Assembly: GCA_963837335.1 (NCBI GenBank)
Contig: CAWINS010000015.1
Span: 1-64,000, forward strand
Reading direction: 5' to 3'
DNA length: 64,000 bases
Source of the DNA: RYN-230 sp963837335
GTDB lineage: Bacteria > Actinomycetota > Actinomycetes > Streptosporangiales > Streptosporangiaceae
Part shown: piece after piece, positions 21,325 to 29,756 of the stretch
Numbering within the stretch: the first letter of the stretch is position 1
Layout: each line of letters opens with the position of its first letter
Translations under genes and position numbers: made by a program
Notes under the pieces: generated by a model
The model's input: only the letters and a program-made list of their open reading frames with translations
Database searches by the model: none
Told to the model about the DNA's origin: nothing

Positions 21325-21374
21325 CCGGTCTAACGTGCGCCGGTTTAAATGAGCACCGGTTTAATGAGCACCGG
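21325..21374 (-). repeat. Four CCGG-anchored 15/16-bp repeats upstream of flp
   Basis: In the 84-base tadC-flp gap, CCGG recurs at 21325, 21340, 21356 and 21371. The two distal units are nearly identical (CCGGTGCTCATTAAA and CCGGTGCTCATTTAAA on the minus strand) and the two proximal ones are degenerate. The array ends at the flp ribosome-binding site. It could be a regulator array or an mRNA stabiliser for pilin. Confidence 0.7.
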
Positions 21375-21390
21375 GGCTTTACGCTGCGGG

Positions 21391-22296
21391 TCATGCGCTC
21401 AGCAGCACCCCCACTACCGGGTAGGTCAGGAAAATCAGGAATCCGGCGCACAGGAGCATCTGGGCGACCAGCATGGACTGGGATTTCTCGCCGGCCTGGC
21501 CCTCGAGATCAGCGAGTTCCCGGCGGCGCAGGCTGGCGGCCCGGGCGCTGAGCGACTCGCGCACCTTGGCGCCGTCGTCGGCGACCAGGCTGAGCGCGGC
21601 GGCCAGGTCACGCAGTTCCTCGACCCGCACTTCCTCGCCGAGCATGCCGAGGGCCTGCCAGGGGGTGTGGCCGCTGATCCTGGCGTTGGCCAGCGCATCC
21701 CTGATCCGCCAGAGGGCCCAGCCGGACCCGATCTCGCTCGCGGCCATCAGCGCCTCCGGCACGCCGCGTCCGCCGGACAGGTTCATCGAGACGAGATCGA
21801 GGAAGGCGCCGATCGCGTGCCGGAAGTCGCGCCGCCGGGCATCGGCCTTCTGCTTGACCTCCAGGTCGGGCAGGAAGAAGAAGGCCGCGGCCAGGGTCAG
21901 GCCGAACCACACCGGCAAGATGAACGACACATGGAAGCCGGCCGCGCTCACCGCGAGCAGGAACAGGGGACCGGTCAGGAACCCCAGGAAGGCCAGCAGG
22001 ACCTTGGTGGCCAGGTAGTTCTCGAACGACTTCCCGATCAGGGACAGGTTGGCCCGCAACGACGGGAACTCCCAGCCCTGCTCGGCGCAGAACGCGGCCA
22101 GGGCCCGGCCCATCCGCCGGCTGAACTCGCTTTCCCGCTCATCCACTACCCGCCGCACCGCCTGGCTCATCGGCGGGCGCGCCGCGTCGAACGCGGCGAG
22201 CTGCCGGGCCAGGCTGGCCCGGCGCGGCACCAGGGCGAAGATGAGCAGGAAGAGGCCGAAGCCCACCAGGGCCCCCGTGGCCAGGACCGCGCTCAT
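21391..22296 (-). CDS. tadC: TadC-like inner-membrane pilus assembly protein
   Basis: A 301-residue type II secretion system F (GspF) domain protein. It has a hydrophobic N-terminal helix, then a cytoplasmic segment, two central transmembrane helices (VLLAFLGFLTGPLFLLAV, FILPVWFGLTLAAAFFFLPD), the GspF helical domain with LDLVSMNLSGGRGVPEALM, and a last helix at the C-terminus. It pairs with TadB as the membrane platform driven by CpaF. The ATG overlaps the tadB stop by four bases. Confidence 0.92.
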   Translation of the reverse strand: MSAVLATGALVGFGLFLLIFALVPRRASLARQLAAFDAARPPMSQAVRRVVDERESEFSRRMGRALAAFCAEQGWEFPSLRANLSLIGKSFENYLATKVLLAFLGFLTGPLFLLAVSAAGFHVSFILPVWFGLTLAAAFFFLPDLEVKQKADARRRDFRHAIGAFLDLVSMNLSGGRGVPEALMAASEIGSGWALWRIRDALANARISGHTPWQALGMLGEEVRVEELRDLAAALSLVADDGAKVRESLSARAASLRRRELADLEGQAGEKSQSMLVAQMLLCAGFLIFLTYPVVGVLLSA

Positions 22297-23237
22297 GACC
22301 CGCCCCCGTGGGCAGGGCTGGCCGTCTCCGGGCCCGCGGCCGCGAGACCTGCGGGCTCGGGGTCGGCGGGCAGCACTGGCGGCGGCCCGGTGAGGAGGCG
22401 TTCCGGGGCATCGAAGGTGGCCAGCCGGCGCATCCAGATGAAGCCCGCCGCGTACAGGGCCACGACCACGACCAGCACCAGCTGCCCGACGGCGCTGTCG
22501 TAGACGTGCACGTAGCCGGGGTTGAGCAAGGCCAGTCCCAGGGCCAGCCCGACCGACACGAGCACCACAATCTGGGCGCTGCGCCGGGTCAACCGCCGCT
22601 CGGCGTTGATCTTCCGGCGCATATCCAGCTCTTCGCGGACCGCCGTGGACAGCGCGCCCAGGAGGTCCCGCAGACCCGGTCCGCGCAGCCGCGCGTTGAT
22701 GATCAGGGCACCGATGATCAGGTCCGCGCTCGGGTCGTCCAGATCGTCGGCGAGCGCGCGCAGCGCCTCCGGCATCGGCACCCGGGTGTGCAGCCGGTCC
22801 ACCAGCCGGGCCAGTGGTTCCTGCAAGGATGGCGCGGCCACCCGGAGCGACGAGGGGATGGCCTGTTCCAGGCCGACCGCTCCGGCGATGGTGTCGCGCA
22901 GCGATTCGGTCCAGGTCGCCAGCGCTTCCAGGCGCATCATGGCCCGCCGCTCCCCCGCCGCCCCGCCGAGCGTCCGCCAGGCCAGCACGAGCAGGGCCAT
23001 GCCGATCCCGGCCACGATCCACCGGGTGGCGAGCAGGGCGAGCGCGCCGGCCAGCAGGGCGAGCGCACCGCGCGTTCCGGCCATCTGCCGGAGCTGGCGC
23101 TCCAGCCGGGTCGACCGGCGGCCGGGCGGCCCCGGCGGCAGGCCGCGGACCGCCATGACGAACAGGACCAGGCCACCGGCGGTCAGCGCGCCGGCCAGCA
23201 CGGCGAGCAGCGGGTTTCCCGACAGGAGGCCGTTCAC
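22293..23237 (-). CDS. tadB: TadB-like inner-membrane pilus assembly protein
   Basis: A 314-residue GspF-domain protein with N-terminal hydrophobic segments (LLAVLAGALTAGGLVLFVMAV, LALLAGALALLATRWIVAG), a cytoplasmic domain containing DLDDPSADLIIGALIINARL, and C-terminal helices. It ends in a Pro/Ala-rich tail. It overlaps both cpaF and tadC by four bases (ATGA), so the three assembly genes are translationally coupled. Confidence 0.92.
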   Translation of the reverse strand: MNGLLSGNPLLAVLAGALTAGGLVLFVMAVRGLPPGPPGRRSTRLERQLRQMAGTRGALALLAGALALLATRWIVAGIGMALLVLAWRTLGGAAGERRAMMRLEALATWTESLRDTIAGAVGLEQAIPSSLRVAAPSLQEPLARLVDRLHTRVPMPEALRALADDLDDPSADLIIGALIINARLRGPGLRDLLGALSTAVREELDMRRKINAERRLTRRSAQIVVLVSVGLALGLALLNPGYVHVYDSAVGQLVLVVVVALYAAGFIWMRRLATFDAPERLLTGPPPVLPADPEPAGLAAAGPETASPAHGGGS

Positions 23238-24532
23238 CAGGCCCCCCGGGTGGGGTCGTACCCATGCATGGCCAGTTCCCCGAGGCAGGAGACGGGCGCG
23301 CGCGGCACGGCGCGGCCGTCCGAGCCGGGGGCGAACACCTCACTGGACAGCACCCGGCCATCCACCCCGGTCACCTCCCGGATACTGCTCACGAACCGGC
23401 GCAGCCGGCCGCCGGACTGATACTCGTTGCGTTTTTCCACGAACACGACGAAGTCGATGGCTCCGGCGATGAGCATGTGGGTCGCCTCCACAGGAAGCCG
23501 CTCGGCGGACTGGATGGCGTAGGTGGCGATCCGGTTGAACACCTCCAGCGAGGAGTTCGCGTGGATGGTGGACAGCGAGCCGTCGTTGCCCTGCGACATC
23601 GCGTTCAGCATGGTGACGATCTCGTCGCCGAGGACCTCGCCGACGATGACCCGGCTGGGGTTCATCCGCAGCGACCGCCGGACCAGCTCGGCCATGGAGA
23701 TCGCACCCTGGCCCTCCATGTTCGGCAGCCGTTCCTCGAGCGCGACGACGTTGGGGTGCAGTTCGGGGAAGTGATCGATGCCCAGTTCCAGGGCCCGCTC
23801 CACGGTGATGAGCCGTTCATGGGCCGGGATCTCGTTGACGATCGCGCGCAGCAGGGTGGTCTTGCCCGCGTTGGTGGCCCCGGCGATCATGATGTTCTTC
23901 CGCGCACCGGCCGCGGCCGCGAGGAAGGCGGCCGCCTCGGGCAGCAACGTGCCGTTGCCCACCAGGTCGGCCAGGAACACCTTGCCGAGCCGGGCCCGGC
24001 GGATGGACACCGCGGGACGCAGGGTCACGTCCATCACCGCGGACAGCCGCGCCCCGTCCGGCAGCCGGAGATCGAGCTGCGGGTTGGCGCTGTCGAACGG
24101 CCGGCTGGACAGGCCCGAGTAGGCGGCGAGCACCCGGATCAGCTCGACCAGTTCGTCGTCGTTCTCCGCCACGGGCTCGACCATCACCTCGCGCCCGTCC
24201 GCGTAGCCGACGAACACCTGGTCGCAGCCGTTGATGTCGATGTTCTCGATGTGCGGGCCATCCAGCAGCGGCTGGAGCCGCCCGACGCCGAACAGCGCGG
24301 CGTGGATCGCGGCGGCGAGATCTTCCTCTTCCTGCGCGTTGGGCGGGACCCGCCCGGCGGTGATCTCGTTGCGGGCGTGATCCTCCAGCACCTGCGCGAT
24401 GAGGGCCCGCGCGAACTGGCGCTCGTCCTCGCCGGACATGGGCGGCAGGCCGCCGGACGCGTCCAGCCGCCGCTGCTCGGCCAGCCGGGTTCCTACCTCC
24501 CCCCGGAGCCGTTTGACGAGGGCGTGGTCCAT
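23234..24532 (-). CDS. cpaF: CpaF/TadA-family secretion ATPase
   Basis: A 432-residue hexameric VirB11-type ATPase that powers Tad pilus assembly. Walker A is GATNAGKTTLLRA (K224), an Asp-box-like segment follows (VERALELGIDHFPELH), Walker B is RVIVGEVLGDE, and the His box is SLSTIHANSS. The start MDHALVKRLRGEV at 24532 follows the tadZ stop by 4 bases. A longer upstream reading frame exists, but it overlaps tadZ and looks non-coding. Confidence 0.95.
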   Translation of the reverse strand: MDHALVKRLRGEVGTRLAEQRRLDASGGLPPMSGEDERQFARALIAQVLEDHARNEITAGRVPPNAQEEEDLAAAIHAALFGVGRLQPLLDGPHIENIDINGCDQVFVGYADGREVMVEPVAENDDELVELIRVLAAYSGLSSRPFDSANPQLDLRLPDGARLSAVMDVTLRPAVSIRRARLGKVFLADLVGNGTLLPEAAAFLAAAAGARKNIMIAGATNAGKTTLLRAIVNEIPAHERLITVERALELGIDHFPELHPNVVALEERLPNMEGQGAISMAELVRRSLRMNPSRVIVGEVLGDEIVTMLNAMSQGNDGSLSTIHANSSLEVFNRIATYAIQSAERLPVEATHMLIAGAIDFVVFVEKRNEYQSGGRLRRFVSSIREVTGVDGRVLSSEVFAPGSDGRAVPRAPVSCLGELAMHGYDPTRGAW

Positions 24533-24536
24533 GCCG

Positions 24537-25775
24537 TCACCACCCGCCCGGCTCAGCAGGGAAATCGGTACCGGGCAGGCTGGCATCCGCGGACCGGTCG
24601 GGGCGCGAGGGCAGGCCGGCCTCTGCGGAGAGGTCGGCCCCAGGATGGCCGGCCGGAGGAGGGCCGAAGAGCTCGGCCGGCGGAAGGCTGGCCGGGACGC
24701 GGCCCGCGGCGTGACGGGCAGCCCCACCGCCATGAGCAGGGCTGCCATGGGCAGAGCCGCGGCCAGGCACGGGCTCACCGCCACGAGCAGCCCCGCCGTG
24801 GCCAGGGCCGCCGCGCACGGGCAGTGGGCTCACATCCGGCCGCGGATCCATGCCTGGCGCTGGCTCACCCGTCCGGGCTGCCCGGCGGGCAGGCGCTGCG
24901 GCCGCGGCGCGCCGGCCAGTTGCCGCCCGCCCGCCGGCCGCGGCCCGCCAGCCGGCCACAGCCCGCCCCTCAGCCGCGGCCCGTCCGGTAGCCATACCCC
25001 GGCCGCCAGCCGCAGCCCGCCCGCTGGCTACGGTCGGCGGGCCGGCCAGCTGCCCTGCGACCTCCCGGGCCGTCCTGATCAGCAGCGACTTGTCCAGCCT
25101 GCCGCCCCACTCGCCGCGCAGCAGTTCGGCACTCCGGGGCTCCAACGCGATCCCGCCCAGCATGCTGACCGCCCCGAGCACCTGGCCCACCTCGGCGAGC
25201 GCGCGGCTGAACACCCGGTGATCGGCGACGACCAGCACGCCGATCCGGGCGTCCTGGCCACCACGCTGGCGCACCGCCAGCGACACGGCCGCGGCGCGGT
25301 CCCGCAGCCGCACCACCTCGCCCAGGCTGGGCCGGGTGACCAGGACGACGGCAGCGGCGTGGGCCAGCAGGTCGTAGTAAGCCCCGTCCGGGCCGAGCCG
25401 GCCGCAGTCCGCGATCACGTCGGCCTGCGGCAGCCCGGCCAGTACGCCGCCGACCGGCCCCCACAACGGTTCCAGGCCGGCCCCCTGCTCCGCGCTGGTC
25501 ACCCCGAGCAGCACATCCAGGCCGCCACGCAACTTCTGCGCGTGCGCCCAGAGCTGGGAAGGCTGCAGATCACGCCGGGCCGCGACGGCCAGGCTGAGCA
25601 GCCCGCGCCGCGGGTCGAGGCGGCTGCCGCCTTCGCCCGGCAGCCGGTAGACGAGGTCGCCGCCAGCGGGGTCGCACTCAGCGAGCAGCACCGGCCGCGG
25701 CCAGACCGCGGCGAGGGCCACCGCCGTAGTGGTGACCCCGGGCGCCCCCTTGTCAGCCGCGACGGCGATCAGCAC
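24537..25775 (-). CDS. TadZ/CpaE-like P-loop protein with long repetitive tail
   Basis: A 412-residue MinD/ParA-like protein starting MLIAVAADKGAPGVTTTAVALA, where the P-loop is a degenerate KGAPGVTTTA in place of KGGxGKT. The acidic Walker B-like region is DVIADCGRLG. In Tad systems TadZ/CpaE positions the assembly ATPase at the pole. The last 150 residues are an Ala/Gly/Pro/Arg-rich tail built of short repeats (about 24540-25050), probably disordered. It follows cpaB by 6 bases. Confidence 0.8.
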   Translation of the reverse strand: MLIAVAADKGAPGVTTTAVALAAVWPRPVLLAECDPAGGDLVYRLPGEGGSRLDPRRGLLSLAVAARRDLQPSQLWAHAQKLRGGLDVLLGVTSAEQGAGLEPLWGPVGGVLAGLPQADVIADCGRLGPDGAYYDLLAHAAAVVLVTRPSLGEVVRLRDRAAAVSLAVRQRGGQDARIGVLVVADHRVFSRALAEVGQVLGAVSMLGGIALEPRSAELLRGEWGGRLDKSLLIRTAREVAGQLAGPPTVASGRAAAGGRGMATGRAAAEGRAVAGWRAAAGGRAATGRRAAAAAPARRAARTGEPAPGMDPRPDVSPLPVRGGPGHGGAARGGEPVPGRGSAHGSPAHGGGAARHAAGRVPASLPPAELFGPPPAGHPGADLSAEAGLPSRPDRSADASLPGTDFPAEPGGW

Positions 25776-25781
25776 CCGGCG

Positions 25782-26636
25782 TCACCCGCCCCCGGCGCCC
25801 GGCACCGCTGAGGCGGATGGCGTGCTGCCCGGCGTGCCCCCTCCTGGCCTGGCTCCGGCCCCGGCGCCCGCGGCGGCGGCGGCCGCGCCCCGGCCTCCGT
25901 CGGGCAGGACCGCGATGCCCACGATCCCGTTCGCGGCGTTGCAGGCGACCGGGCCGGCGTCGGAAGGATTGACGGCGACTTCCACGTCGGCTACCGCGGT
26001 GCTGCCCGAGGTCGCGGACGGTGCGCCGATGGCGAGGACGACCGCGTCGGCGGCCAGCGTGCCACCCGGACCGCCCGGGCAGGTTTCCTGCGCGTCACTG
26101 ACCTGGTAGATGTCGATGTGGTCGCCGTCCTGGAGGCCATGCGGCAGCTGGCCGTCCTTGAGCGCGAGCCCCAGCACGGCCCTCCCGGCCACCGAGGTTC
26201 CGGTGGTGGCGACCATCTGCCTGGTCAGCAGCGTCCCCGCCGGGATGGTGCTGACGGTGAAGTACCGGGCGACCTGGCTGGCGTCCGCCCAGGGCACGTA
26301 GGCCAGGCCGGGACCGGCGGTGATCTGCACCTGCTGGATCGCGCTCAGCGGGATCTGCTGGCCCGCGCCGATCTGCTGGGAGATCTCGATCGCGGCCACC
26401 CGTTTGCCGCTCTGGATGACCAGGAAGCCCGCCCCTAATGCGCCGCCGATGATCAGCAGTACGGCCAGGGCGGCCAGGGCAGGCTTGCGTTCCCGCGGCG
26501 CGCTCGGCAGCCGCCGGCCCACTGGTGCCGTCGGTTCCGGCCAACTCGCGCGCTGGTCGTTGCTTCCGGCAAAACCACTCCCGGCTGAACCACTCCTTGC
26601 TGAACCGCGGTGCAGCGTACTTCGGTCACTTGGCAT
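25782..26636 (-). CDS. SAF-domain protein, CpaB/RcpC-like
   Basis: A 284-residue protein with one transmembrane helix near residue 60 (ALAVLLIIGGALGAGFLVIQ), followed by an SAF domain (AAIEISQQIGAGQQIPLSAIQQVQI split around the motif core). In CpaB/RcpC proteins this region contacts the secretion channel and possibly peptidoglycan. The C-terminus is an Ala/Gly/Pro tail. It heads the minus-strand Tad operon. The ATG at 26636 has AGGGA directly before it and GGGAG further upstream. Confidence 0.8.
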   Translation of the reverse strand: MPSDRSTLHRGSARSGSAGSGFAGSNDQRASWPEPTAPVGRRLPSAPRERKPALAALAVLLIIGGALGAGFLVIQSGKRVAAIEISQQIGAGQQIPLSAIQQVQITAGPGLAYVPWADASQVARYFTVSTIPAGTLLTRQMVATTGTSVAGRAVLGLALKDGQLPHGLQDGDHIDIYQVSDAQETCPGGPGGTLAADAVVLAIGAPSATSGSTAVADVEVAVNPSDAGPVACNAANGIVGIAVLPDGGRGAAAAAAGAGAGARPGGGTPGSTPSASAVPGAGGG

Positions 26637-26870
26637 TCCCTGAAGTTCTCCCTGCTGACGGCGGGCGTGCTCGCGCCGTGCGCCTTTGGGCGCGGGGATG
26701 ATGCGGGCGCTTGTTCACCATAAAGCCACAGGAGGCTACCCACTGGGGACATAAGCCGGAAACTCACCTTGTCGTAATAAGGCGCTACCGGCGGCTGAGA
26801 CACGGCAACATCAGCCGGCGGCCAGAAACGCCGGTGCGTGCGGCCGGCAAACCCCGCTACGCCGCCGACG

Positions 26871-26920
26871 CTTGCTATTTAAATTAGTAATTTAGTCCTA
26901 ATCGAGCTAGTAATTAAGCC
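26871..26920. promoter_or_regulatory. AT-rich divergent control region with TAGTAATT repeats
   Basis: A 50-base AT-rich island in otherwise very GC-rich DNA lies between the Tad operon (start 26636) and the lipoprotein gene (start 27050). It contains TAGTAATTTAG (26885-26895) and TAGTAATTAAG (26908-26918), 23 bases apart. The first sits in a palindrome AATTA-G-TAATT (26882-26892). Nothing else in 26637-27049 looks coding, so this is the likely divergent promoter and operator. Confidence 0.6.
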
Positions 26921-27049
26921 GCCGCAACCGTCATCTTGAAAACGGCCCTTGCCGGTCAAATCGGTATTGGTAGAGTTCCCGCCAGCAGTGCGGCGGAAGG
27001 TGCCGCGCGGCCGAGAATGCAGCGCAGCCGAGGATACGGAGGGCAGTAC

Positions 27050-27790
27050 ATGCTCACCAGGGGCCGGCTCAGCATGCGCCTGCTCAGCACGCGCCTGCCC
27101 AGCATGGACCTGCCCAGCATGCGCCTGCTGATCAGGGGCATGCTCAGCACGGGCCTGCTCATCACGGGCGGACTGCTGGCCGGGTGCTCGACGTCGCCGG
27201 CAACCTTCCGCCCCGCGGGCGTGACCACGCCGGACGGTACCGGGAGTCCGGCCACCCCGGCCCAGCACATGGCCGGCCACGCCGCCGCCACCGGCGCACT
27301 GAACTGGCCGCCCTTTGGCCGCAACGTCCATATCTTCATGCCGGGATGGCTGCCCGCCGATCGGGGCGAGGCTCCCGCGGTCGTGGCGGCCAAGAACTTC
27401 CTGCTCGCTTTCCTCTACGCCGAGTACCGGGGAAACCAGGACGACCGCTGGACCAAGTACGTTTCCGGGGCGGTGCTCGGCGCGCTCAAGGCAAATCTCA
27501 GTGAGCCCAGCGTGACCACCGAATCGTTCACCGGGGCCATCAGCTTCTCGCACATGCGGGCCTACCCCGATCCCAGCACCCCGGGCGCGATTGACGTATC
27601 CGAGTGCTTCGACAACTCCGGGTCGCACAATACCAGCCTGGCCACCGGGAAGATCATCCCCGACCGGATTCCCGCCGACCAGCACTACTATAGGAATACG
27701 GATGTCATGGCCAGCAAAAATGGTCAGTGGAATGTGGTGTCCGTCTACCCGGTCGTCTACTATCCGCGGGCGCCGGAGTGCAGGCCGTGA
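27050..27790 (+). CDS. Secreted lipoprotein near the Tad locus
   Basis: A 246-residue protein with a long N-terminal signal region ending in the lipobox LLAGC (Cys at about residue 45). The DNA encoding the signal is a run of near-repeats of CAGCATGCGCCTGCT type. The start at 27050 is chosen for GGAGG 7 bases upstream. The exported part, with HIFMPGWLPADRGEAP and ending VVSVYPVVYYPRAPECRP, does not match a family I know; its size and position suggest an extracytoplasmic accessory of the pilus. It overlaps the next gene by four bases (GTGA). Confidence 0.75.
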   Translation: MLTRGRLSMRLLSTRLPSMDLPSMRLLIRGMLSTGLLITGGLLAGCSTSPATFRPAGVTTPDGTGSPATPAQHMAGHAAATGALNWPPFGRNVHIFMPGWLPADRGEAPAVVAAKNFLLAFLYAEYRGNQDDRWTKYVSGAVLGALKANLSEPSVTTESFTGAISFSHMRAYPDPSTPGAIDVSECFDNSGSHNTSLATGKIIPDRIPADQHYYRNTDVMASKNGQWNVVSVYPVVYYPRAPECRP

Positions 27791-28836
27791 TCCGGCGATC
27801 CGCGTTCCCGGTTCCCCTGCCCACCGGACCAATAACGCCCCTGTACTCCATCGGACTCTGCTTCATCGGATTCTGCCTGATCGGACTCGGCCTGATCGGA
27901 TTGGGGCTGGCCGGCCCGGCCAGCGCCGGAGCCTTCGTCGGCTGCACCGGCAACACCTGTTCCGTCTCGCTGAACAACCTGATCACGCTCAAGGGCGACG
28001 TGGGCAACGGGGCCGTCCACGTCCAGCTGCCGGTACCGCCACCGCCCTGCCTGTGGCAGCCGATCGGCGACACCACCGCAGGGAGCAACACCATCATCCG
28101 GCAGTTCGGCAGCGTCGGCCCGGGCACGCCCTTCGGCGTCTTCCAGTCGGTGCGGCAGGCGAAAACGCTGCTCAAGGACAAGCCGGTGCCGCCGGGCACC
28201 TGGTGGCAACTGCCGGTCAACCCGGCGGCGTCGAAGGCGGCCCAGAAGCTCTGCTTCACGCTGCCGCTGTTCGACTTCACCACCCCGGGCCAGGTCCCGC
28301 CGACCCCACCGGTGCCGCTGCTGACCCTGGCCGACTACGCCTACAACCACATGGGGATCCCTGCGCCCACGCTGACCGTGAACCCGGCCGGCCACGGTTA
28401 CGTCAACCTGGCCACCTACGTGTGGGGCCGGACCCTCCCGGTGAGCGCGACCACGGGCCGCCCCGGCGCCTACGAGGTGACCGCGACGCTGGGCGGGGAA
28501 ACCGTGAGCGTGTGGGCCCGGCTGGCGGCGAAGGGCGCGTTCTCGGTCGGCGCGAACGGACCGGGGACGCCGTACTCGGCCTGCGGTCCCGGCGGCTCCC
28601 GGTTCCGCGTCGGGCACGCCCCGGCCAGTTCCGGAGCGGGCACCCCGCCGGACTGCGGCGTGCTCTGGCAGGCCCCGGTGGCCGCGGCGTCGGTCAGCGC
28701 CACCGTCACCTGGTCGGTGACCTGGGGCGCGGGCGCGCTCAACGGCCCCGGGCCGAACGCGCTGCCGCCCATCCAGATGACTGGCCGCACCGCGCCCTTC
28801 CCGGTGGCGGAGATCCAGAGCATCAACGGCGGCTAG
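27787..28836 (+). CDS. Exported protein of unknown function
   Basis: A 349-residue protein starting with GTG inside the previous stop. The signal peptide (SIGLCFIGFCLIGLGLIGLG) is made of repeated Ile-Gly-Leu units, then GPASAGAF is a plausible signal peptidase site. The mature part has paired cysteines (VGCTGNTC), Pro-rich stretches, YEVTATLGGETVSVW and repeated SVSATVTWSVTWGAG strands, and so looks like a beta-sandwich surface protein. It is coupled to the lipoprotein and precedes the prepilin peptidase; an association with the pilus is inference. Confidence 0.7.
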   Translation: MIRRSAFPVPLPTGPITPLYSIGLCFIGFCLIGLGLIGLGLAGPASAGAFVGCTGNTCSVSLNNLITLKGDVGNGAVHVQLPVPPPPCLWQPIGDTTAGSNTIIRQFGSVGPGTPFGVFQSVRQAKTLLKDKPVPPGTWWQLPVNPAASKAAQKLCFTLPLFDFTTPGQVPPTPPVPLLTLADYAYNHMGIPAPTLTVNPAGHGYVNLATYVWGRTLPVSATTGRPGAYEVTATLGGETVSVWARLAAKGAFSVGANGPGTPYSACGPGGSRFRVGHAPASSGAGTPPDCGVLWQAPVAAASVSATVTWSVTWGAGALNGPGPNALPPIQMTGRTAPFPVAEIQSINGG

Positions 28837-28933
28837 AGCCGATGAGCGGGCTTCGGATGAAACGGACTCCGATGCTCACGGCTCCGATAAGCGGGGCCGA
28901 TGAAACGGGGCAGCCGGTGAAACGGGGCAGCCG

Positions 28934-29683
28934 GTGAGCCCGGTGGACGCGGCCACCGTCGCCGCGGCGGCCGTGGCCGGCCTGCTCGCGGGCTGGGCGG
29001 CCAGCAGGCTCACTGCCCGCCTGCTGGCCGCCCCGCAGCCACCGGCACCGCAGCCACGGGCACCTGACCCACGGCGGCCGGGCTCAGCCACGGCCGGCCG
29101 ACGGACCCGCTGGTCGCTGTCCCTGGGCACCGCGCTGGCCTGCGCCGTCATGGCGATGCGGTTCGGGCCGAGCCCGGCGCTGCCCGCGTTCTGCTACCTG
29201 GCCGGGGTCGGCGTGCCGCTGGCCGTGATCGACGCCCGGCGCCAGCGGCTGCCGGACGCGCTGACCCTGCCCTCCTACCCCGTGGCCCTGGCTCTGCTGG
29301 GGTTCGCCGCGCTGCTGCTCCCTGGCGGCGCGGGCCATTTCCTGGGCGCGCTGGCCGGCCTGGCCCTGGCCTGGGGGGTCTTCCTGCTCCAGGTACTCCT
29401 CTACCCCGCGGGCCTCGGCTGGGGCGACGTGAAGCTGGCGGGTCTCCTCGGCCTGTACCTCGGCTGGCTAGGCGGGGGCTGGCTAGGCGGAAGCTGGCTG
29501 GATCAGGGCGCCCTGATCGCCGGCCTGTTCCTCGGGTACGTGTTCGCCGCGGCCGCCGGGCTCGCGCTCATCGCCGGCCGGCGCGCGTCCCGGAAGTCGC
29601 GTCTGCCGTTCGGCCCCTATCTGCTGGCCGGGACGCTCAGTGCCATTCTGCTCAGTTCCCTGATTACGGCCAGCGGCCGGTGA
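28934..29683 (+). CDS. Type IV prepilin peptidase (A24 family)
   Basis: A 249-residue multi-spanning aspartic protease that would process Flp and TadE. The catalytic aspartates are in LAVIDARRQRLPDAL (D100) and LGWGDVKL (D165), the standard pair of A24 peptidases. About six hydrophobic segments are visible. The cytoplasmic N-terminal methylase domain of PilD is absent, as usual for TadV-like enzymes. The GTG start lies at the end of a perfect 17-base tandem duplication (28902-28935). It is the only peptidase gene of the locus and reads opposite to the pilins. Confidence 0.9.
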   Translation: MSPVDAATVAAAAVAGLLAGWAASRLTARLLAAPQPPAPQPRAPDPRRPGSATAGRRTRWSLSLGTALACAVMAMRFGPSPALPAFCYLAGVGVPLAVIDARRQRLPDALTLPSYPVALALLGFAALLLPGGAGHFLGALAGLALAWGVFLLQVLLYPAGLGWGDVKLAGLLGLYLGWLGGGWLGGSWLDQGALIAGLFLGYVFAAAAGLALIAGRRASRKSRLPFGPYLLAGTLSAILLSSLITASGR

Positions 29684-29703
29684 CCCGGCCCGCGGACCGG
29701 GTC
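29682..29703 (+). terminator. Hairpin at the end of the prepilin peptidase gene
   Basis: Arms GACCCGG (29682-29688) and CCGGGTC (29697-29703) begin within the TGA stop. It is a short GC stem without a T tract and a modest candidate terminator. Confidence 0.45.
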
Positions 29704-29756
29704 CAGCGGCGCCAAATTACCTGGCGTCCGGCGGTCACCCCGGCTAGAACTGGATC

